From assembly GCA_017634065.1 (NCBI GenBank), contig JAGBOC010000030.1, positions 1-64,000 on the forward strand: a stretch of DNA of 64,000 bases, given 5' to 3'. The DNA comes from Lachnospiraceae bacterium (GTDB taxonomy: Bacteria > Bacillota > Clostridia > Lachnospirales > Lachnospiraceae). Within the stretch, counting starts at the first letter, position 1; the number at the start of each line of letters is the position of its first letter. Shown piece after piece: positions 36,957 to 45,703 of this stretch. The notes beneath the pieces were generated by a model. It did not search any database, had not been told where the DNA came from, and saw nothing but the letters and a program-made list of their open reading frames with translations. The position numbers were made by a program, and so were the translations under genes.

Positions 36957-36972
36957 TATAATTAACTCTATG
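36957..36972 (+). promoter_or_regulatory. Leaderless-type promoter at the aminotransferase start
   Basis: TATAAT (36957-36962) stands seven bases before the ATG at 36970, so the transcript would begin at or next to the start codon. No ribosome site is present before this ATG or before the next in-frame ATG (36985). The -35 is poor. Confidence 0.45.
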
Positions 36973-38250
36973 ATTAACAAAAATATGCTAAATCTTGGCA
37001 AAAATCGCTCTGCCATTCGAGAGCTATTTGAACAAGGTAAAATCTTAAAAGAAAAATATGGCGAAGACAATGTCTACGATTTCTCTCTTGGAAATCCAAG
37101 TGTTCCTTGCCCAGATTTTCTAAATACTACGATAAAAAATCTAATCACTATCAGCGAATCATTAAAAAATAAAGATGGAAACTTTGCTGATATAGGCATA
37201 CTTGAAAACTATAATACTAATTATGATTATAGAAAACTATCAAGCACTATGCTACACGGTTATACATCTGCTCCTGGTGATAAGATTGTTCGTGATGCAA
37301 TTTCATCATATTTAAATAAAACATATAATGTGAATACTTCTTCTGACTTAATTTATCTCACTACTGGTGCAGCTGCTGCACTTTCAATTACACTTAAAGC
37401 ACTATCATCACCAGATGGAAATAACGAAGTGATAGTTTTTGCACCATTTTTCCCAGAATATTCTGTATTCATTAAAAATGCAAATGCAAAAGTCACAATA
37501 GTTAAACCTGATTACAAAACTTTTTATCCAGACTTTAATGATTTTGAATCTAAAATTAACGAAAATACATCTTTAGTTATAATCAATTCTCCAAATAACC
37601 CAACTGGTGTATACTATAATGAAGATGTATTAAAAAACATTTGCCAAGTTCTCGAAAAAAAGCAAAAAGAGTTTTCTCATCCTATATATCTAATCTCTGA
37701 TGAACCTTATAGAGAACTCTTATACACTTACTTAAAATATAATTTCATAACCAACTTTTATAAAAACTCTATTATCACTTATTCATTTTCAAAGTCTTTA
37801 TCAATACCTGGTGAAAGAATTGGTTATATACTTGTTAATCCAGAAAGTGATAATGCAAATGATGTGTTTTATGCAGTTTGCGGAGCCGGTAGATCTCTTG
37901 GCTATGTATGTGCCACAAGTCTTTTTCAGTTTTTAATTCCGCATTGTCTCGGTCTTACATCAGACACTACTACATATAAAAGAAATGCGGAGACTCTTTA
38001 TAGAGAACTTACACACATTGGCTATGAAGTCGTGAAGCCTGATGGCGCATTTTATTTATTTGTGAAATGCCCGACTAGCGATGATAATGCTTTTTCCAAA
38101 AAAGCACTTGAATATAATTTACTACTTGTCCCAAGTGAAAGTTTTGGAGTGACAGGTTATTTTAGGATAGCTACATGTGTGACAGAAAAACAAGTCACAA
38201 ATTCGATCCCAAAGTTCAATGAACTATTTAATTTCTATAAAAATAGATAA
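36970..38250 (+). CDS. PLP-dependent aminotransferase (class I)
   Basis: This 426-residue fold-type I aminotransferase has the PLP lysine in SFSKSLSIPGERIGY, preceded by NSPNNPTGVYY (Asn that hydrogen-bonds PLP), SDEPYR, and the C-terminal FRIATC arginine that holds the substrate carboxylate. Sitting 51 bp before pheA on the same strand, it probably transaminates phenylpyruvate, prephenate or aspartate in phenylalanine synthesis, though that is inferred only from position. It lacks a ribosome site and may be read from a leaderless transcript. Confidence 0.88.
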   Translation: MINKNMLNLGKNRSAIRELFEQGKILKEKYGEDNVYDFSLGNPSVPCPDFLNTTIKNLITISESLKNKDGNFADIGILENYNTNYDYRKLSSTMLHGYTSAPGDKIVRDAISSYLNKTYNVNTSSDLIYLTTGAAAALSITLKALSSPDGNNEVIVFAPFFPEYSVFIKNANAKVTIVKPDYKTFYPDFNDFESKINENTSLVIINSPNNPTGVYYNEDVLKNICQVLEKKQKEFSHPIYLISDEPYRELLYTYLKYNFITNFYKNSIITYSFSKSLSIPGERIGYILVNPESDNANDVFYAVCGAGRSLGYVCATSLFQFLIPHCLGLTSDTTTYKRNAETLYRELTHIGYEVVKPDGAFYLFVKCPTSDDNAFSKKALEYNLLLVPSESFGVTGYFRIATCVTEKQVTNSIPKFNELFNFYKNR

Positions 38251-38301
38251 AACTTTTTATAAAAATTTGAAAATAAGTCATTACATTTAGAAAGGATAAC
38301 T

Positions 38302-39387
38302 ATGAATAACTTAAATGAAGCAAGAGAAAAAATTAATGAAATTGATAAGCAGATGACAAAACTTTTTGTAGACCGTATGTCACTATGTAAAGAAATAGCT
38401 GAATATAAAAAGGCAAACTCTTTACCAATTCTTGATGCAAGTAGAGAAGAAGCACTTATAAATATTAATTTGAAACTAATCTCTGATGAATCGCTTAAAC
38501 CCTATTACATAAATTACATAAAAGGCTTCTTAAATGTATCAAAGGAATATCAAAGAAGTCTACTTACAGGTCTTAAAATAGCATATAGTGGCATTGAAGG
38601 TGCCTATGGCTATATCGCCGCAAAAAGAATGTATCCAAATTGCGAACTCGTTTCCAATAGCAATTTCACAAAGACATTTAAATCTGTTGAAGATGGTACA
38701 AATGATAGAGCAGTGCTTCCTATAGAAAACTCTTTTGCTGGAGATGTTGGAGAGGTTATGGACTTAATCTTCTCTGGTTCACTTTTTGTAAATCGCATAT
38801 TTGATTTAGAAGTGGAACATAACTTGATGGTCAACCCTGGAACCACTCTTTCGCAAGTCAAAATAATTGTTTCTCATCCACAGGCTCTTGCACAATGTTC
38901 TAATTTTATAGAAGAACATGATTTTAAAACCATTGAAGAAGTCAACACTGCCTTTGCGGCAAAAAGGCTTAAGGAAACAAACGACAAGACTATGGCAGTC
39001 ATAGCAAGTAAGGAAACAGCAGATGCCTATGGGCTCACAATATTAAAAGAAAAAATAAATAACTCTGGTCTAAATACTACTCGATTTGCTTCATTTTCAA
39101 GAGTACTTTCAGACTACAAAGATGTAAGCGCCTCAAAAAAGAACTTCATCATAGTTTTCACTGTCAAAAATGTCGCAGGTGCTCTCGCAAAATGTCTCGA
39201 CATAATAGGTGCTCACGGTTTCAATATGCGAAACTTACGAAGTCGTCCTATGAAAGAACTTATGTGGACTTATTATTTCTTCTGCGAAATAGAAGGCGAC
39301 ATAGAAAGCAATGATGCTAAAGAAATGCTAATTGCCCTTAAAACATTTTGTGATAGACTAAAGATAGTTGGAAACTATATTATCTAA
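38302..39387 (+). CDS. pheA: Chorismate mutase / prephenate dehydratase
   Basis: This 361-residue bifunctional enzyme carries out two steps to phenylpyruvate. Residues 1-85 are an AroQ-type chorismate mutase (NEAREKINEIDKQMTKLFVDR). Residues 92-275 are the dehydratase, with AYSGIEGAYGYIAAKRM, LPIENSFAGDVGEVMDLI and the catalytic TRF in LNTTRFASFSR. Residues 285-361 are an ACT domain for phenylalanine feedback; the usual ESRP reads RSRP. AGAAAGGA precedes ATG 38302. It is followed by a strong terminator at 39429. Confidence 0.95.
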   Translation: MNNLNEAREKINEIDKQMTKLFVDRMSLCKEIAEYKKANSLPILDASREEALININLKLISDESLKPYYINYIKGFLNVSKEYQRSLLTGLKIAYSGIEGAYGYIAAKRMYPNCELVSNSNFTKTFKSVEDGTNDRAVLPIENSFAGDVGEVMDLIFSGSLFVNRIFDLEVEHNLMVNPGTTLSQVKIIVSHPQALAQCSNFIEEHDFKTIEEVNTAFAAKRLKETNDKTMAVIASKETADAYGLTILKEKINNSGLNTTRFASFSRVLSDYKDVSASKKNFIIVFTVKNVAGALAKCLDIIGAHGFNMRNLRSRPMKELMWTYYFFCEIEGDIESNDAKEMLIALKTFCDRLKIVGNYII

Positions 39388-39428
39388 TTAATCTAAAACT
39401 TTTTATAAAAAAGTATTTATAATAAAAA

Positions 39429-39475
39429 ATTGGCACAAATTAGTGAACTATACACTATTTTGTGCCAATCTTTTT
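39429..39475. terminator. Bidirectional terminator
   Basis: ATTGGCACAAA pairs with TTTGTGCCAAT, and the stem continues with TAGTG/CACTA around an AACTATA loop, interrupted by one T-T mismatch. T-runs on both strands let it stop pheA from one side and the glutathione peroxidase gene from the other. Confidence 0.9.
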
Positions 39476-39476
39476 A

Positions 39477-40016
39477 TTAAAGAAGTGTTTTCACACAATT
39501 CTCAACGTCTTGCATATCTGCCATAGGTTCAAATCTTGCTACGACATTTCCATCTCTATCAATTATAAACTTTGTAAAGTTCCATTTGATATCAGATTTT
39601 TTATTCCAATCTGGATCCATTTTTGCCATCATTTTTTCCATCATATCTTTGTACTGACCTTCAGGAAAACCTTCAAAACCTTTTTGCTCTTTTAGATATG
39701 TATAAAGTGGCAACTCATTTGCACCATTTACATCTGCTTTCTTCATTTGTTCAAATGTTGTATTGTAATGTAGAGTGCAAAACTCATGTATTTCAGAATC
39801 AGAGCCAGGAGCTTGTCCACCAAATTGATTGCATGGTATATCTAAAATCTCAAGTCCCTTATCGTGATACTTTTTATACATTTCTTCAATTGGTGCATAT
39901 TGTGGAGTAAATCCACATCCAGTAGCTGTATTTACTACCATTATAACTTTTCCTTTAAGTGTGCTTAAATCTAAATCTTCTCCATTGCTTTTTTTTACTT
40001 TGTAATCGTAAACCAT
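39477..40016 (-). CDS. Glutathione-peroxidase-family thiol peroxidase
   Basis: This 179-residue GPx-fold peroxidase has active-site Cys34 in NTATGCGFTPQY, then PCNQFGGQ and WNFTKF, which supply the Gln, Trp and Asn of the catalytic tetrad. It uses cysteine, not selenocysteine, here. Bacterial enzymes of this type are usually thioredoxin- rather than glutathione-dependent and reduce hydrogen peroxide or lipid hydroperoxides. It lies 9 bp downstream of an OhrR-like regulator in the same operon, so peroxide induction is likely. The selenothioredoxin 6.5 kb away is a plausible electron donor. Confidence 0.92.
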   Translation of the reverse strand: MVYDYKVKKSNGEDLDLSTLKGKVIMVVNTATGCGFTPQYAPIEEMYKKYHDKGLEILDIPCNQFGGQAPGSDSEIHEFCTLHYNTTFEQMKKADVNGANELPLYTYLKEQKGFEGFPEGQYKDMMEKMMAKMDPDWNKKSDIKWNFTKFIIDRDGNVVARFEPMADMQDVENCVKTLL

Positions 40017-40025
40017 ATTTCCTCC

Positions 40026-40466
40026 TTAGTCATTTTTTATTTCCCAATTCATTAATTTATAAATTAGTTTTCTATATGTTTTTAATTCCTCTTCATCAAG
40101 CGGAAAACTTTGACCAAATACTTTAGGTATATCAATTGCCTTATCTTTTAATCTTACACCTTTCACTGTGATATTTATATCTATACTTCGTTTATCAGTC
40201 TTATCTTTAACTATAGATATATATCCCTTTTCCTTAAGCTTTTTTAATAGTGGCGCAAGTGTATTTGACTTAAGATTTAAAGCATCCACTAAATCTTTTT
40301 CATTTACACTCTCTTTTTCCCATAGCACCATCATAACTATATACTGCGTGTAAGTTAAATCAAGTTTTTTGAGAAATGGTCGATAGTTATTTACTATTCT
40401 ATTTGACGCCGAATATGTCGGAAAACATATTTGATTTTTTAACAATAATGGATCATATTTACTCAT
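40026..40466 (-). CDS. OhrR-like MarR-family peroxide sensor
   Basis: This 146-residue winged-helix repressor starts at ATG 40466 (MSKYDPLLLKNQICF), chosen over an upstream GTG because GGGTG sits before it. Cys14, in LKNQICF, matches the redox-sensing cysteine of OhrR (LxNQLCF). The recognition helix region reads NLKSNTLAPLLKKLKEKGYI and the wing DKTDKRSIDINIT. OhrR-type repressors leave DNA when that cysteine is oxidised by organic peroxides. It heads an operon with glutathione peroxidase and has a palindromic site in its own promoter, the pattern of self-repression. Confidence 0.9.
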   Translation of the reverse strand: MSKYDPLLLKNQICFPTYSASNRIVNNYRPFLKKLDLTYTQYIVMMVLWEKESVNEKDLVDALNLKSNTLAPLLKKLKEKGYISIVKDKTDKRSIDINITVKGVRLKDKAIDIPKVFGQSFPLDEEELKTYRKLIYKLMNWEIKND

Positions 40467-40482
40467 AATTGTCACCCAATAA

Positions 40483-40511
40483 ATTATATCTTATGCGATA
40501 TAATTTGTCAA
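40483..40511 (-). promoter_or_regulatory. Promoter and palindromic operator of ohrR-gpx
   Basis: On the minus strand TTGACA (40511-40506), a 17-bp spacer and TATAAT (40488-40483) form a consensus promoter. A perfect inverted repeat, AAATTATATC-TTATGC-GATATAATTT on the plus strand (40481-40506), covers the spacer and -10, as expected of a repressor site for the adjacent MarR/OhrR-like protein. Confidence 0.87.
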
Positions 40512-40782
40512 TATCACACTTTTATATTTCTACTAGCAATATACTTTTGATAGATATAAAATATATTTTATAGAAAAAATATTAAATTAAATATCCAACA
40601 TCACTAAGTACGTTTAAGTGTTTATATGATGTACTATGCTTAAACAGAACACATAGCATAAAAGCCGCCAGTAAAGGCGACTTTCAAAACTTAATAAGTA
40701 ATAAAGTATAAAACCATCATTAGAAATGTATATCATAAATAGCTAATATATTAATTGACTATGTTTCCATTCATAAATATAT
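40512..40782. other. Noncoding gap before the defence island
   Basis: About 270 bp between the ohrR promoter and the DUF4238 reading frame has no convincing gene. It holds imperfect inverted repeats (GTTTAAG/CTTAAAC, TATGCT/AGCATA) and one terminator at 40660. It marks the left edge of the defence island. Confidence 0.6.
40660..40686 (-). terminator. Terminator downstream of the DUF4238 gene
   Basis: On the minus strand AAAGTCGCC-TTTACT-GGCGGCTTTT forms an 8-bp stem with one mismatch followed by T-rich sequence. It lies about 100 bp after the end of the extended DUF4238 frame and closes that transcript. Confidence 0.65.
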
Positions 40783-40920
40783 TTAGTCTAATTGCAGTAT
40801 TCCTGTTTTTCTACCACTTCTAAAACAAACTCCGTCTATGGATTCTTCAAAAATAGTCTTATTCATTCTAGCTACAAAATCATCTTCTAAATAATTACAT
40901 TCTATCAAATAACCTAAGCC
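40783..40920 (-). other. Possible -1 frameshift extension of the DUF4238 protein
   Basis: Just before the TAG of the 257-residue protein the mRNA reads CAA-AAA-AAT-TTG, a slippery A-AAA-AAT heptamer within a seven-A run. The -1 frame is open for about 46 more codons (FGLGYLIECNYLEDDF, then VARMNKTIFEESIDG) to a stop at 40785-40783. This looks like real coding sequence: either programmed frameshifting, a natural indel or a base-calling slip in the A-run. Confidence 0.5.
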
Positions 40921-41687
40921 AAATTTTTTTGCTCTTGATACCAGTTTTTATTATTAACTTTAAACTGTTTTATTTTTTCATGAAAATCTGAATATGTATC
41001 TACTATTGCAATAGCTCTATTATATGAAATTGGAAATATTAAACACGTGAGTGACAATGCACCAAAAAAATTAATTGACTCTGCAATTCCAATTGGATAA
41101 ACATCTCCTAAGATAAAGTCTATTTTCCCAGCACTTTCAAATAATACCAAGTGTTTGTCCGTGCTACCAAATAAAATGTCAATTGCATAACGAATAAATT
41201 GCCTATCTATTTTATCATCTATTACTGCTTCTTCTAAACTTCTACATTTAACCAGTCTACCGAGATTTTTTTTATAAAACTCATCTAATTCTCCAGGAGT
41301 TAAATTAGAGTTTTTATTATTATTAAATATATCTTTATTATATGTAGCAGTCATGAATTTTGATCGAAACATCATTATAAAAAAGAAATACTTTAGCAAT
41401 TCATTCTTTTTGTAATCAACTTCAACAGAATAATTCTCTTTAAAAGATTTAATTAATTTTGCCGCAACATTTTCAAACTCCGCCAAATCTTTTTCAATTA
41501 TATTAGGATCTTCCTTATTTTCATTTAAGTATTTGTATAGATTGTTTTCAACAAAAATTTCCTTCGGATATTTTTGTTCTATTTTTTCAGTTTTTTTATC
41601 ATAATAATATACTTTGCCATCGGTTTTGCAAAAATTTCTAATAATAAATTGTGGAATATAATGTTGTCTTATATGTTCATTGTTCAT
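40914..41687 (-). CDS. DUF4238 family protein
   Basis: This 257-residue protein begins MNNEHIRQHYIPQFIIRNF, the HY-V/I-PQF-x-LRNF opening of the DUF4238 family, which occurs widely in defence islands and prophages but has no settled function. It then has YYYDKKTEKIEQKYPKEIFVENNLY and a mostly helical rest. It is downstream of the type III restriction gene on the same strand (99 bp after res), which suggests a defence-linked role. Its end is followed by a slippery A-run and an open -1 frame, so the true C-terminus may be longer. Confidence 0.75.
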   Translation of the reverse strand: MNNEHIRQHYIPQFIIRNFCKTDGKVYYYDKKTEKIEQKYPKEIFVENNLYKYLNENKEDPNIIEKDLAEFENVAAKLIKSFKENYSVEVDYKKNELLKYFFFIMMFRSKFMTATYNKDIFNNNKNSNLTPGELDEFYKKNLGRLVKCRSLEEAVIDDKIDRQFIRYAIDILFGSTDKHLVLFESAGKIDFILGDVYPIGIAESINFFGALSLTCLIFPISYNRAIAIVDTYSDFHEKIKQFKVNNKNWYQEQKNLA

Positions 41688-41785
41688 TACTTTTCTAAAT
41701 ATACTCTTATTTCTTTAATTATACATCAATTTGTAGCAATTTACATCAATTTTTATATTTTACTAAGCTCATAAAATAAATATAA

Positions 41786-43885
41786 TTATGTATTACTAAC
41801 CAAGTGTTCTCTAAATGCAATAATCGAAAATGTTTCTTCTACACCATTTTTATATCTATAAATTATCCATTCTTTACCTTTGAGCATCGGTAGATAAAAC
41901 ATATATCCAGTTAACTTAGATGCTACTTTATAACACTTTTTTAATTCTGCAACTTTCTCTTTGTATTGATTGTCATCATTAATACCTACAAATTCACTTG
42001 ATTTGTTTACACTTTTAACTTCAAAAATATGTATATTATCATAACTATCTTTCATTATAAAATCAGGATAACTAAAATGTCTTCCATTAAGATAATATTC
42101 AAACTTAATCTCAGAGTTTTGTAAATAATTTTTTCCCCACAAATACTCAAAATCTTCAGTCAATGGACTTGTCGATTTTACAATTCTCTCTTTTCCTTTT
42201 TCATATCCTTTATCAAGTGTATAACTTGATAAATCTTTTATCTCTTCTGCCCATTTCTTTTCCGCTTCACTATCAAATGTAAAGTCTATATCATTATCAT
42301 CTAAGTTTTTCCACACCCAATCTCTTATTCCCATTTCATACTTAGCAACTTTTACATAACTTGAATTTCTTGGTAAAGATACTAACACAACTTTGCCTGT
42401 ATCATCTATGTTGATTTCCATATTCTCATCATAGTCACATATATATTTATTATATGCAAGTGATATGGATTTGATACTGTCGTTAAAAGCAAACCAATTA
42501 TCATAGTTTTTAGTATATTCTTTGCACAAAAGACGAATATCGTGACTATATTTATTTAGATTTCTATAAGTATCAAAGATATTCTCAATACTGATTTTTA
42601 CTGGACACTCACCAATTATTTTTTCTAAATCAAAACTTTTCCTTTCTCTAAGAGTTTTCAGCCTTGTTGTTTTAATACTTATTTCTTCTTTTACTTTAGC
42701 AGTATTCTTTATTTCAACACTTTTTATACTTTCATCTCTTTCTATATTTGCCCATATATATGCTTTGGTTGCGAGATTTTTACTTTCATCATCTAAATCT
42801 TCAAAATCCATTAACCTCGGATTTCTTCTTACTCTACCTATGACTTGTTCATTTAATTGTGCACTTTGCACATCTCTCTTTTGGTATAGCATGCAAGCTC
42901 TTGGTATATCCCAACCTTCTGATACTGTTAATTTAAATATAACAACATCTATAGTTGATAGATTTTCTTTTGCATAATCTCTCCATTTATTAACTGGAAG
43001 TTTTTTAACCTTAAATACATCATTTGTATCACATTCTTTTAATTCATTTACTATATAAATCCACTTTAACTCATTTTTATTTAGAGTTGGTATGATTTCT
43101 GCTAATTCTTCCTTCACTTTATCCTTATTAGATATCTGAATTATCATACAAGGATTGATGTGTAATTTATCGATATATTGCTCTTTAATTTCTCTAAACT
43201 TGTCAACTGCAACTTGCAAATCATCATATTCATTTCCCTCAACTATTTCTTTAATTAATTTTGCATGCACAGCCTCTGATTTAGTTATCTCTACATCCGG
43301 GACTTGCCCTCGACTTAATTTTGGTGTAGCAGAAAAATTAAACGTCTTACTAAAATATGTTTTTGATAAAGTATCCAAATTATTTGTTGCTTGATGACAC
43401 TCATCTTTTATAAGATAAATTATTTTATTTTTCCCAATAGCTGCAACTTCTCCATCAAATCTTATTCCAGCTGTTTCATCTCTCAAAAAACTTTCCATAG
43501 GTCCTCTCATAAGCAAAGTATTCTTTTTATATAAATCTCTTGGAAGGACATACACATTATATTCAGTTGGTATAAATAGTCTTTCTTCATTACTTATCTC
43601 CGAATTAATTAAATATGGTTTTAAATATGAAAATAATTTCTTTTCACTATACTCTAAGAACTTATCATAATTTTGTTTTGCAAGATCTCCTTTTGATAAA
43701 GTTGATACCAAAAATATGACATCGGTATTATCTCTTAATATCTCATTCATAAATCTTGCCATCATAAATGTTTTACCACTTCCAGTTGGTGCCTTAAATG
43801 TAATTTCATTTAATTTATTTTCTTTTGTTAGATGGACAAGCTCTGCAACTGCTCTATCTTGTAAATCTATAGCTTCTTGTAGCAT
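41786..43885 (-). CDS. res: Type III restriction enzyme, Res subunit
   Basis: This 699-residue helicase-nuclease has helicase motif I APTGSGKTFMM, DECH box (KDECHQ), and the downstream QLNEQVIGRVRRNPR motif VI of SF2 helicases. Near the C-terminus YPDFIMKD...FEVKS gives the PD-(D/E)xK nuclease site. Res normally runs 900-1000 residues, so this is a short version; it lacks much of the usual region between the helicase and the nuclease. It overlaps mod by one base (TAATG), so translation is coupled. It cuts DNA when two unmodified sites in opposite orientation are met, with ATP-driven sliding. Confidence 0.9.
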   Translation of the reverse strand: MLQEAIDLQDRAVAELVHLTKENKLNEITFKAPTGSGKTFMMARFMNEILRDNTDVIFLVSTLSKGDLAKQNYDKFLEYSEKKLFSYLKPYLINSEISNEERLFIPTEYNVYVLPRDLYKKNTLLMRGPMESFLRDETAGIRFDGEVAAIGKNKIIYLIKDECHQATNNLDTLSKTYFSKTFNFSATPKLSRGQVPDVEITKSEAVHAKLIKEIVEGNEYDDLQVAVDKFREIKEQYIDKLHINPCMIIQISNKDKVKEELAEIIPTLNKNELKWIYIVNELKECDTNDVFKVKKLPVNKWRDYAKENLSTIDVVIFKLTVSEGWDIPRACMLYQKRDVQSAQLNEQVIGRVRRNPRLMDFEDLDDESKNLATKAYIWANIERDESIKSVEIKNTAKVKEEISIKTTRLKTLRERKSFDLEKIIGECPVKISIENIFDTYRNLNKYSHDIRLLCKEYTKNYDNWFAFNDSIKSISLAYNKYICDYDENMEINIDDTGKVVLVSLPRNSSYVKVAKYEMGIRDWVWKNLDDNDIDFTFDSEAEKKWAEEIKDLSSYTLDKGYEKGKERIVKSTSPLTEDFEYLWGKNYLQNSEIKFEYYLNGRHFSYPDFIMKDSYDNIHIFEVKSVNKSSEFVGINDDNQYKEKVAELKKCYKVASKLTGYMFYLPMLKGKEWIIYRYKNGVEETFSIIAFREHLVSNT

Positions 43886-45495
43886 TATTTTTCCTCCAAA
43901 TACTTCTGTGTGCGTTCAAAATTCTCACACACCCACTTGATTTTATCATTTGCATTAGTAAACTTTTCCTTCCCATATAAAGTCTCATCTATAACATCAA
44001 ATGCAGACTTACCTTTACCTCTTTCATAATTAAAAACTTGTGCTATATCATATACATCAAGCGAGCCACCAAGAGGCTCATTTTTCTTTATCCAGTCAAA
44101 ATCACTTGTGCCATCATAACACTTACCGGTCATAACTCTTTTTAATCTTTTTGATGTTACATCTATAGCTATCCCATTTGGTGTGGTTTCTGTTTTTTCA
44201 TTATTTGTACACAATATAAACTGTCTATTTCCACCATCCTCTTTATTTAATTCAAGAACAGCTTGACCAGTGGTGCCCGAGCCAGCGAAGAAATCTAAAA
44301 TAATTGCATTGTCGTTGTCTGGTATAAATTTAATTATTTTTTTTAATAACACCACAGGTTTAGGATATTGAAAAATTCCTCTAGACAGTATTTCTTCAAG
44401 ATTATTGTTTCCAATTTGTGTACTTCCAAATTTTTTTGATTCTAAACTCTTTAATGGAGCTGTATTAGTTCTATTTGCCTCATAAGACAATCTTGGTGCC
44501 ATTTTTTTGCTTTTAAATATTAACTGTGCACCATTATTCATTCTTTCATACATTGTCTCTTCTGTCATTCTAAATGTTCCTTCAATAACAAAGTCATTGA
44601 CATTTGTGCTGTTTTTAATTACAACATCTTCATTTATTTTCACTAATCCATAATCTCCTGCTTTGATTATACAATCAGCAAAACGAAACGATGCCATTTT
44701 ACTTCTAATTCGAATTTTTCTATTTGGGTTTCCTTTATTTTGTAAAGGTGCATCTGTTTCACTGCTTTCAACAACTCCTCCATCCAGCGATTCTATTCCT
44801 TTTAATCCCTTTTCTTTTGCATAACATAAAATATATTCGCTTGTCGAACGCGAATATTTATTTAAAAAAGTCGGATTTGGATTTTTTTCCCATATAAAAT
44901 TTTCTATAAAATTTTTTTCAAAAAATATTTCATCAAATAAACACTTCACATATGCCTGATTTCTATCATCTATACTACAAAATATTACACCATCATCACT
45001 CATGAGTTCCTTTGCAAGTATTAAACGATTATATAACATAGATAGTAAGTTGTCTCTTGTTATAGCATTATCATAATTAGTTTCAGCAAATTCTCCCATA
45101 GAATCTTTTCCATAAGGTGGGTCTATATATATCACATCAATTTTTCCTTTGTATTCTATAAGAAGATTTTGCAGAGCATCATAGTTGTCACCAATAATCA
45201 GTTTATGAGTGATAGGACTCTTGGTGCTCTCCCCTACAAAAGATAATTGCTCATTTTTCTTAAAATATTTTATGTCACTTCCCATTTTTTCAAGTCGCTT
45301 GTCAAAATGAAATCCTGTTCTTTTGTAAGTTGTCCCGAGTGCTGCAATATTAATTGCCTCATTTAAATCTTCTGCATTTTCAATTAATTTAATTAAAAGT
45401 TTTGCGTTGCTTTCTTCTATGATTTTATCCTCTTGTCTTCTTTTGATATCTGCTATCAAACTTTCTTTAGTTGCTTTTGAATGAATTGTGTCCAT
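43885..45495 (-). CDS. mod: Type III restriction-modification methyltransferase, Mod subunit
   Basis: This 536-residue N6-adenine methyltransferase has catalytic motif IV DPPYGKDSM before SAM motif I FFAGSGTTGQAVLELN, the beta-class order of type III Mod proteins. The central part carries the target recognition region. I took ATG 45495 (MDTIHSKATKES) with GGAG upstream, over an upstream TTG. It heads the mod-res pair. A terminator hairpin lies about 33 bp before the start, so mod must have its own promoter or be reached by read-through of the structured RNA upstream. Confidence 0.93.
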   Translation of the reverse strand: MDTIHSKATKESLIADIKRRQEDKIIEESNAKLLIKLIENAEDLNEAINIAALGTTYKRTGFHFDKRLEKMGSDIKYFKKNEQLSFVGESTKSPITHKLIIGDNYDALQNLLIEYKGKIDVIYIDPPYGKDSMGEFAETNYDNAITRDNLLSMLYNRLILAKELMSDDGVIFCSIDDRNQAYVKCLFDEIFFEKNFIENFIWEKNPNPTFLNKYSRSTSEYILCYAKEKGLKGIESLDGGVVESSETDAPLQNKGNPNRKIRIRSKMASFRFADCIIKAGDYGLVKINEDVVIKNSTNVNDFVIEGTFRMTEETMYERMNNGAQLIFKSKKMAPRLSYEANRTNTAPLKSLESKKFGSTQIGNNNLEEILSRGIFQYPKPVVLLKKIIKFIPDNDNAIILDFFAGSGTTGQAVLELNKEDGGNRQFILCTNNEKTETTPNGIAIDVTSKRLKRVMTGKCYDGTSDFDWIKKNEPLGGSLDVYDIAQVFNYERGKGKSAFDVIDETLYGKEKFTNANDKIKWVCENFERTQKYLEEK

Positions 45496-45527
45496 AATAC
45501 ACTCCAAATAATAATATTACGACACAA

Positions 45528-45559
45528 ATAAAAAGTCGCAGCTTTTGAGAGCTACGACT
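45528..45559 (-). terminator. Terminator ending the structured RNA
   Basis: On the minus strand AGTCG-T-AGCT-CTCAAA-AGCT-G-CGACT (9 bp with one mismatch) is followed by TTTTTATTT. It closes the transcript from about 45703 and comes before the mod start. Confidence 0.85.
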
Positions 45560-45703
45560 GAAAATTGTGAGCTCCCATTTGCTGCGACACAAATTATATA
45601 CATCACTACGGACTATAAAAAGAGCTCACAGTTTTGCCGTTTTAGACAAACTGTGACCGTAGTAATGCATAACTAAATATATATAATTTATGTCGCAATT
45701 ATC
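45534..45703 (-). ncRNA. Candidate structured RNA with nested stems and pseudoknot
   Basis: Three nested stems fold on the minus strand: 45584-45600 with 45680-45696 (17 bp), 45602-45611 with 45657-45666 (10 bp), and 45627-45634 with 45648-45655 (8 bp). The first two each contain one G-U wobble that would be an A-C mismatch on the plus strand, so selection on the minus-strand RNA is implied. GAGCTCACA (45622-45630) is also complementary to TGTGAGCTC (45566-45574), a possible 9-bp pseudoknot or switch. A promoter-like TTCAAA-17-TAAAAT (45732-45704) precedes it and a terminator ends it. No known class was recognised. Confidence 0.6.

Noticed and set aside
39477-40016. Glutathione peroxidase as a second selenoprotein
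   Set aside because: The active-site codon at residue 34 is a cysteine codon and the frame has no internal TGA.
45584-45696. The structured RNA region as a small transposable element (MITE) with terminal inverted repeats
   Set aside because: Possible, but no target duplication or second copy was seen, and wobble pairs, promoter-like sequence and terminators fit an RNA better. Not excluded.
45534-45703. The structured RNA as a type III toxin-antitoxin RNA repeat array
   Set aside because: There are no tandem repeats of the ToxI kind and no ToxN-like gene next to it.
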